Source of the DNA: Chloroflexales bacterium ZM16-3
Lineage (GTDB): Bacteria > Chloroflexota > Chloroflexia > Chloroflexales > Chloroflexaceae
Direction: 5' to 3'
DNA length: 64,000 nt
Assembly (NCBI GenBank): GCA_004138175.2
Contig: RYFE02000018.1
Coordinates: forward strand, 34,269 to 98,268
Positions 61,213-64,000 of this stretch are shown here, in pieces; positions within the stretch are counted from its first letter, which is position 1; every line of letters begins with the position of its first letter. Made by a program: the position numbers and the translations under genes. The notes under the pieces were generated by a model, which was not told the DNA's origin, did not search any database, and worked only from the letters and a program-made list of their open reading frames with translations.

Positions 61213-61296
61213 AATAGCTCAATGTCTTGATCACATCCTAAGCACGACACCTATCAGCGGCCCGCAAGATGTGTCTAGCGGTTTGATGAGGGATGC

Positions 61297-62175
61297 TTAG
61301 CTTTCGCAGCCGACCCCGTCATGATCGCCATCAAAGTGATGCGGATCTGGAGGGAGCACCTTGAAGTTGCGGAAGGACACATCGGTACAGTCCAAATCTG
61401 GCGGCGGCGGTGGAATACACACGGTCGGGTAGCTTGGGTCACAGGTTGATGCACGCGGCAGCGGGGTGGCAGTTGGCACTGTTGTCGGCATTGTTGTCGG
61501 CGCAGCAGTGGGATAGACAACTGCTGTAGGTGACATGGCGGGTGTCGTGGGCTGATTTGGAACCGGTGACGCTGGAAGGATGGTAGGTGCCAGCCGACGA
61601 CCAAGATTACTAATCAGCACGCGCTGACCCGGCTCGCGATCAGGCCAGTACTCGAAGCGGGCATTCTCAAAGTACTGCACGGTGTGCCAAGCACCATCGT
61701 CGAGCACCTCGTCGATCTCCTCGCTCAATGGGAATCCGAAAATCCGTGCCTCACCATGTTGCTCCCAGACTTCTTTAAAGCCGTACTGAATGATGTGTTG
61801 GGTTTCCGCGATAAAGCGCCGATTCGGAGTGTTAGAGATCGGCGGCACTTTCGGGAAGATTCGATTCGTCGTCACCTCGGCACCGAGCCGACCTAGCTCA
61901 ACTGTCCAGCCGTCGGGGAGCGATACCAGCGTAAAGCGGGCACGTTCAAAGTATTGAGTTATCTGATCATCGACGCGATACTCTTCGGTAATCGGGTAGC
62001 CGAAAATAGGAACCCCTCCATTGGCTTCCCAGAAAACACGGAAGGCCCCACGCAGCGTGTGGTTTGTTTCGGTGAATGTTCGCACGTCACTTTGTGCAAG
62101 TGTAGGAGCGGCCAAGGCAGCAGCGAGAAGTACAATTATTGATAGAAGTGCAGTACGGCGGTGGGATATAAGCAT
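61297..62175 (-). CDS. Secreted LGFP-like repeat protein with Excalibur-type end
   Basis: A 292-residue exported protein; ATG 62175 follows GGAAG, and MLISHRRTALLSIIVLLAAA... is the signal. Two repeats follow: FWEANGGVPIFGYPITEEY ... QYFERARF and VWEQHGEARIFGFPLSEEI ... QYFENARFEYWPD, the FG-[YF]-P-[IL]-[ST]-EE pattern found in many Chloroflexota surface proteins. A Pro/Thr-rich linker and a C-terminal CDPSYPTVC ... DCTDVSFRNFKV ... FDGDHDGVGCE segment match the calcium-binding Excalibur motif DxDxDGxxCE. A wall- or glycan-binding role is likely. It may be cargo of the element. Confidence 0.75.
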   Translation of the reverse strand: MLISHRRTALLSIIVLLAAALAAPTLAQSDVRTFTETNHTLRGAFRVFWEANGGVPIFGYPITEEYRVDDQITQYFERARFTLVSLPDGWTVELGRLGAEVTTNRIFPKVPPISNTPNRRFIAETQHIIQYGFKEVWEQHGEARIFGFPLSEEIDEVLDDGAWHTVQYFENARFEYWPDREPGQRVLISNLGRRLAPTILPASPVPNQPTTPAMSPTAVVYPTAAPTTMPTTVPTATPLPRASTCDPSYPTVCIPPPPPDLDCTDVSFRNFKVLPPDPHHFDGDHDGVGCES

Positions 62176-62697
62176 AGTGACTTCCTTAACGTGATTACTG
62201 CCAAGGGGCATGAAAACACGTACGTTCTTATTGGGTAGTAGCCCTGATGCTACCTCCAACGAGTGACGCCATACGATTACCACCGAGTATAGCGCCGCCT
62301 TCTACCACGTTATTACGAGTTTACCATTCGGCGTCACATCATTCTTTGCACCAAAAAGCACATAAAACAGTTTCAACTTGATCATGACGCGCCGCTATGA
62401 TGCTCTCGTGTTCGATACGCAGTTCGTTTCAATGAAAGAATACGAGGCACACAATGGCAAAGGCTCCAATTGTCTCTTAGCGTTCGCTTATATTCGGAAT
62501 CGGTTCGTGAAATTCCCCCACCGGCAGGTGAAAACCGGCTACCTGGAAGGCAATCTGCCCCACTTGGTGATGGATTTAGCCGAAATGCTTTACACATTCC
62601 GACATCGTGTATGGCGAAGTGGGGAATGAGACTCGATCTGAGTCGAATTTTCGGGTGCAAGTGGGGATAGAATTTCATTTAGCGCCCAAAAATTTAA
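62176..62697. other. Gene-poor boundary region
   Basis: About 520 bases of mid-GC DNA without a convincing gene. A plus-strand ORF at 62378-62629 (83 codons, VMDLAEMLYTFRHRVWRSGE at its end) may be an insertion-sequence fragment but is unproven. A sharp change to very high GC occurs at about 62700. Confidence 0.45.
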
Positions 62698-63807
62698 GCG
62701 AACGGTAAGTACATCCTGCTGGTTGCGGTCGGCACACTCAAAACCTGCCTGACCACGCTGAGCACCACGGTCGCGGTCGCCACTGGGCTCAATCCGGGTG
62801 CCGCGGTAGCAACTGCCGGCGAGCTGGCGGCCGGCGCGGCGGGCCTGGGGCTGGCGGCCGCCACCGGCGGCGCGGGGATCGCGCTGGCCAGTGCGGTCGC
62901 TGGCACGCAGACCGGCAGCGGGCGCTACGCCCTGGGCGCGGCCCTGGGCCAGTTCCGCCCGATTGCGAAGGTCGGCGAGATCGCCGCCGCGATGGGGGAG
63001 ACCGGCGAGCTGGTCAGCGGAATGGTGGCCGGCGGGCGCAGCCAGCGCAGCGGGGTGCGCGCCCTGGCGGCGATCGCCGCGACCGATAGCCGCCGCACCG
63101 ACACACAGGGGCGTACCTTTGCTGATCGCGCCACCGAGCGCCGGGTCGAGCGCACCATCACCCGCCGTCCGACCGTCATTGACGAGGTCGGTGCCCTTAG
63201 TTCCGCCGCACGTGCCGTCGGCACCGGCGCGCTCACGACGGCCGTGCGGGATCGCGGCCGCCAGCTGGGCGGCGCCTTCCAGGATCGGGCCGGGCGGGTC
63301 AGCGACGGCTGGCAGCGCTTCCGCGATGACGTGGCTGATGCCCACGGTGGCTCGGCCAACCCGATCGTGCAGGCTGCCGCTGGCGTGACCACGCTCGACC
63401 GCCGGCTGAGTCGGCGCGGCCAGGCGATGCGCCTCAACCCTGAGACTCGCCAGGTGGTCTGGTCGCCGCGTGTCGCCCCGGCCGACCTGCCCGCCGACGC
63501 GCTGCGCGAGCCGCAGCCGCGCGTGCGCGTGCCACGCCTGCTCGCCCTGGGCTACCACGTCCAGGCCAACGACGACGGCACGGTCAGCGCCTGGCAGCCG
63601 ACGCCTGCGCCCGCTCCTGCCAACGCTCGCCGTCCCTCCAAACCCGCTACGCCGCCGGACGCGGCCAATCCGCAGATCGCGGCCCTGAACCGGCGGATCG
63701 CGCTGGTCGAGGCTGGCGGGTTGATCGGCGATCTGGCGGCCCTCCGCGCGGAGCGCGCTCAGCTGGAAGCGGTCGCAGCCACGCAGTCGAAGGAGGCCAC
63801 CCCATGA
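62698..63807 (+). pseudogene. 5'-truncated Ala-rich membrane protein gene
   Basis: The frame is open from a stop at 62695 to TGA 63807 with no plausible start codon until ATG 62992. The missing part is real protein: NGKYILLVAVGTLKTCLTT, then alanine/glycine-rich hydrophobic helices (ELAAGAAGLGLAAATGGAG). After 62992 the sequence is hydrophilic (TATP-rich and Arg-rich) with a final coiled coil. The arrangement recalls the C-terminal part of TrbL/VirB6-type conjugation proteins, which is a weak call. The cut coincides with the GC change, so a rearrangement removed its 5' end. Re-initiation at 62992 would give 271 residues. Confidence 0.6.
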
Positions 63808-64000
63808 GCCGACGAATCGCGATGACGCTTGGCCTGACGCTCCTGCTGGCTGTGCCAGTCGGCCGAGCGCAGGGTATACCCGATCCCACACCACTTCTGG
63901 GAACAGCCTCCGTGGTGACACCCCTGGTGCCAGCACCGGGAACAGGAGATCTCCCAGTTTCAACTTATCATTCGCGCATTTGCAGGGCCAAGCTCCCCGG
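63804..64000 (+). CDS. Signal-peptide protein, 3' end outside window
   Basis: ATG 63804 overlaps the stop of the preceding frame as ATGA, and AAGGAGG lies before it. MSRRIAMTLGLTLLLAVPVG then GRAQG is a clear signal peptide; the mature part begins Pro/Thr/Val-rich and is too short to classify. The overlap indicates an operon with the truncated gene upstream. Confidence 0.65.
   Translation, partial: MSRRIAMTLGLTLLLAVPVGRAQGIPDPTPLLGTASVVTPLVPAPGTGDLPVSTYHSRICRAKLP

Noticed and set aside
62378..62629. 83-codon plus-strand ORF near the GC boundary
   Set aside because: Could be an insertion-sequence fragment, but no transposase motif or inverted repeat could be identified.

Overview
The window looks like a chromosomal segment of a filamentous, GC-rich Chloroflexota bacterium. 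That is inferred from an auracyanin-like blue copper lipoprotein, secreted proteins of a style common in that phylum (a glycoside hydrolase ending in LPIVMR, an LGFP-like repeat protein), and dense families of intergenic hairpin repeats. No rRNA, tRNA or CRISPR array was seen. The assignment is not proven by a marker gene.

Region 1 (1-19.5 kb) is mostly housekeeping and metabolism: a cyclase-ATPase cut by the window edge, an RluB-type pseudouridine synthase with a very long RG-rich repeat tail, a CoA-binding protein, the auracyanin-like protein, a secreted glycoside hydrolase, an acyl-CoA-binding protein, a MinD-like ATPase, amylosucrase, STAS and GAF/PAS signalling proteins, an M16 peptidase, a GabT-like aminotransferase, and a deoxyhypusine-synthase-family enzyme. 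Region 2 (19.5-24.6 kb) is an accessory island. It holds a PD-(D/E)XK nuclease, a frameshifted FGE-sulfatase protein, a GxxExxY protein, and a paralogue of the frameshifted protein's head. They are separated by arrays of an 8-base CACTGAGG-type repeat. Region 3 (24.6-29.1 kb, minus strand) has an M48 protease, an MFS transporter coupled to a GH1 beta-glucosidase, and a heme-binding-domain protein.

Region 4 (29.6-45.6 kb) is a secreted copper system. A BlaI-type repressor and an M56 protease precede a co-directional run of a 2034-residue secreted beta-helix protein, three multicopper-oxidase-like proteins, a membrane-anchored protein and a CopC-domain protein. By eye the copper ligands are split: the first oxidase keeps only the domain-1 sites, the second keeps only the domain-2 sites, and the third has lost both. 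This suggests an oxidase assembled from two gene products.

Region 5 (45.6-51.3 kb, minus strand) has a TetR regulator, an alpha/beta hydrolase, an APH-M23-aminotransferase fusion and a GT4 glycosyltransferase. Region 6 (about 51.3-62.7 kb) is lower in GC and looks like a mobile element. It carries a large serine recombinase with a coupled small gene, a recombinase-like protein whose catalytic serine is replaced and whose HTH is on a separate overlapping gene, two paralogous unknown proteins facing outward from an iteron-like array, a compact family-A-like polymerase with recognisable motifs A, B and C, a helicase-tail remnant and a secreted protein. The last 1.3 kb returns to very high GC with a 5'-truncated, alanine-rich membrane-type gene and a signal-peptide protein cut by the window end. 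The strongest candidates for undescribed biology are the split oxidase operon and the polymerase-bearing element.
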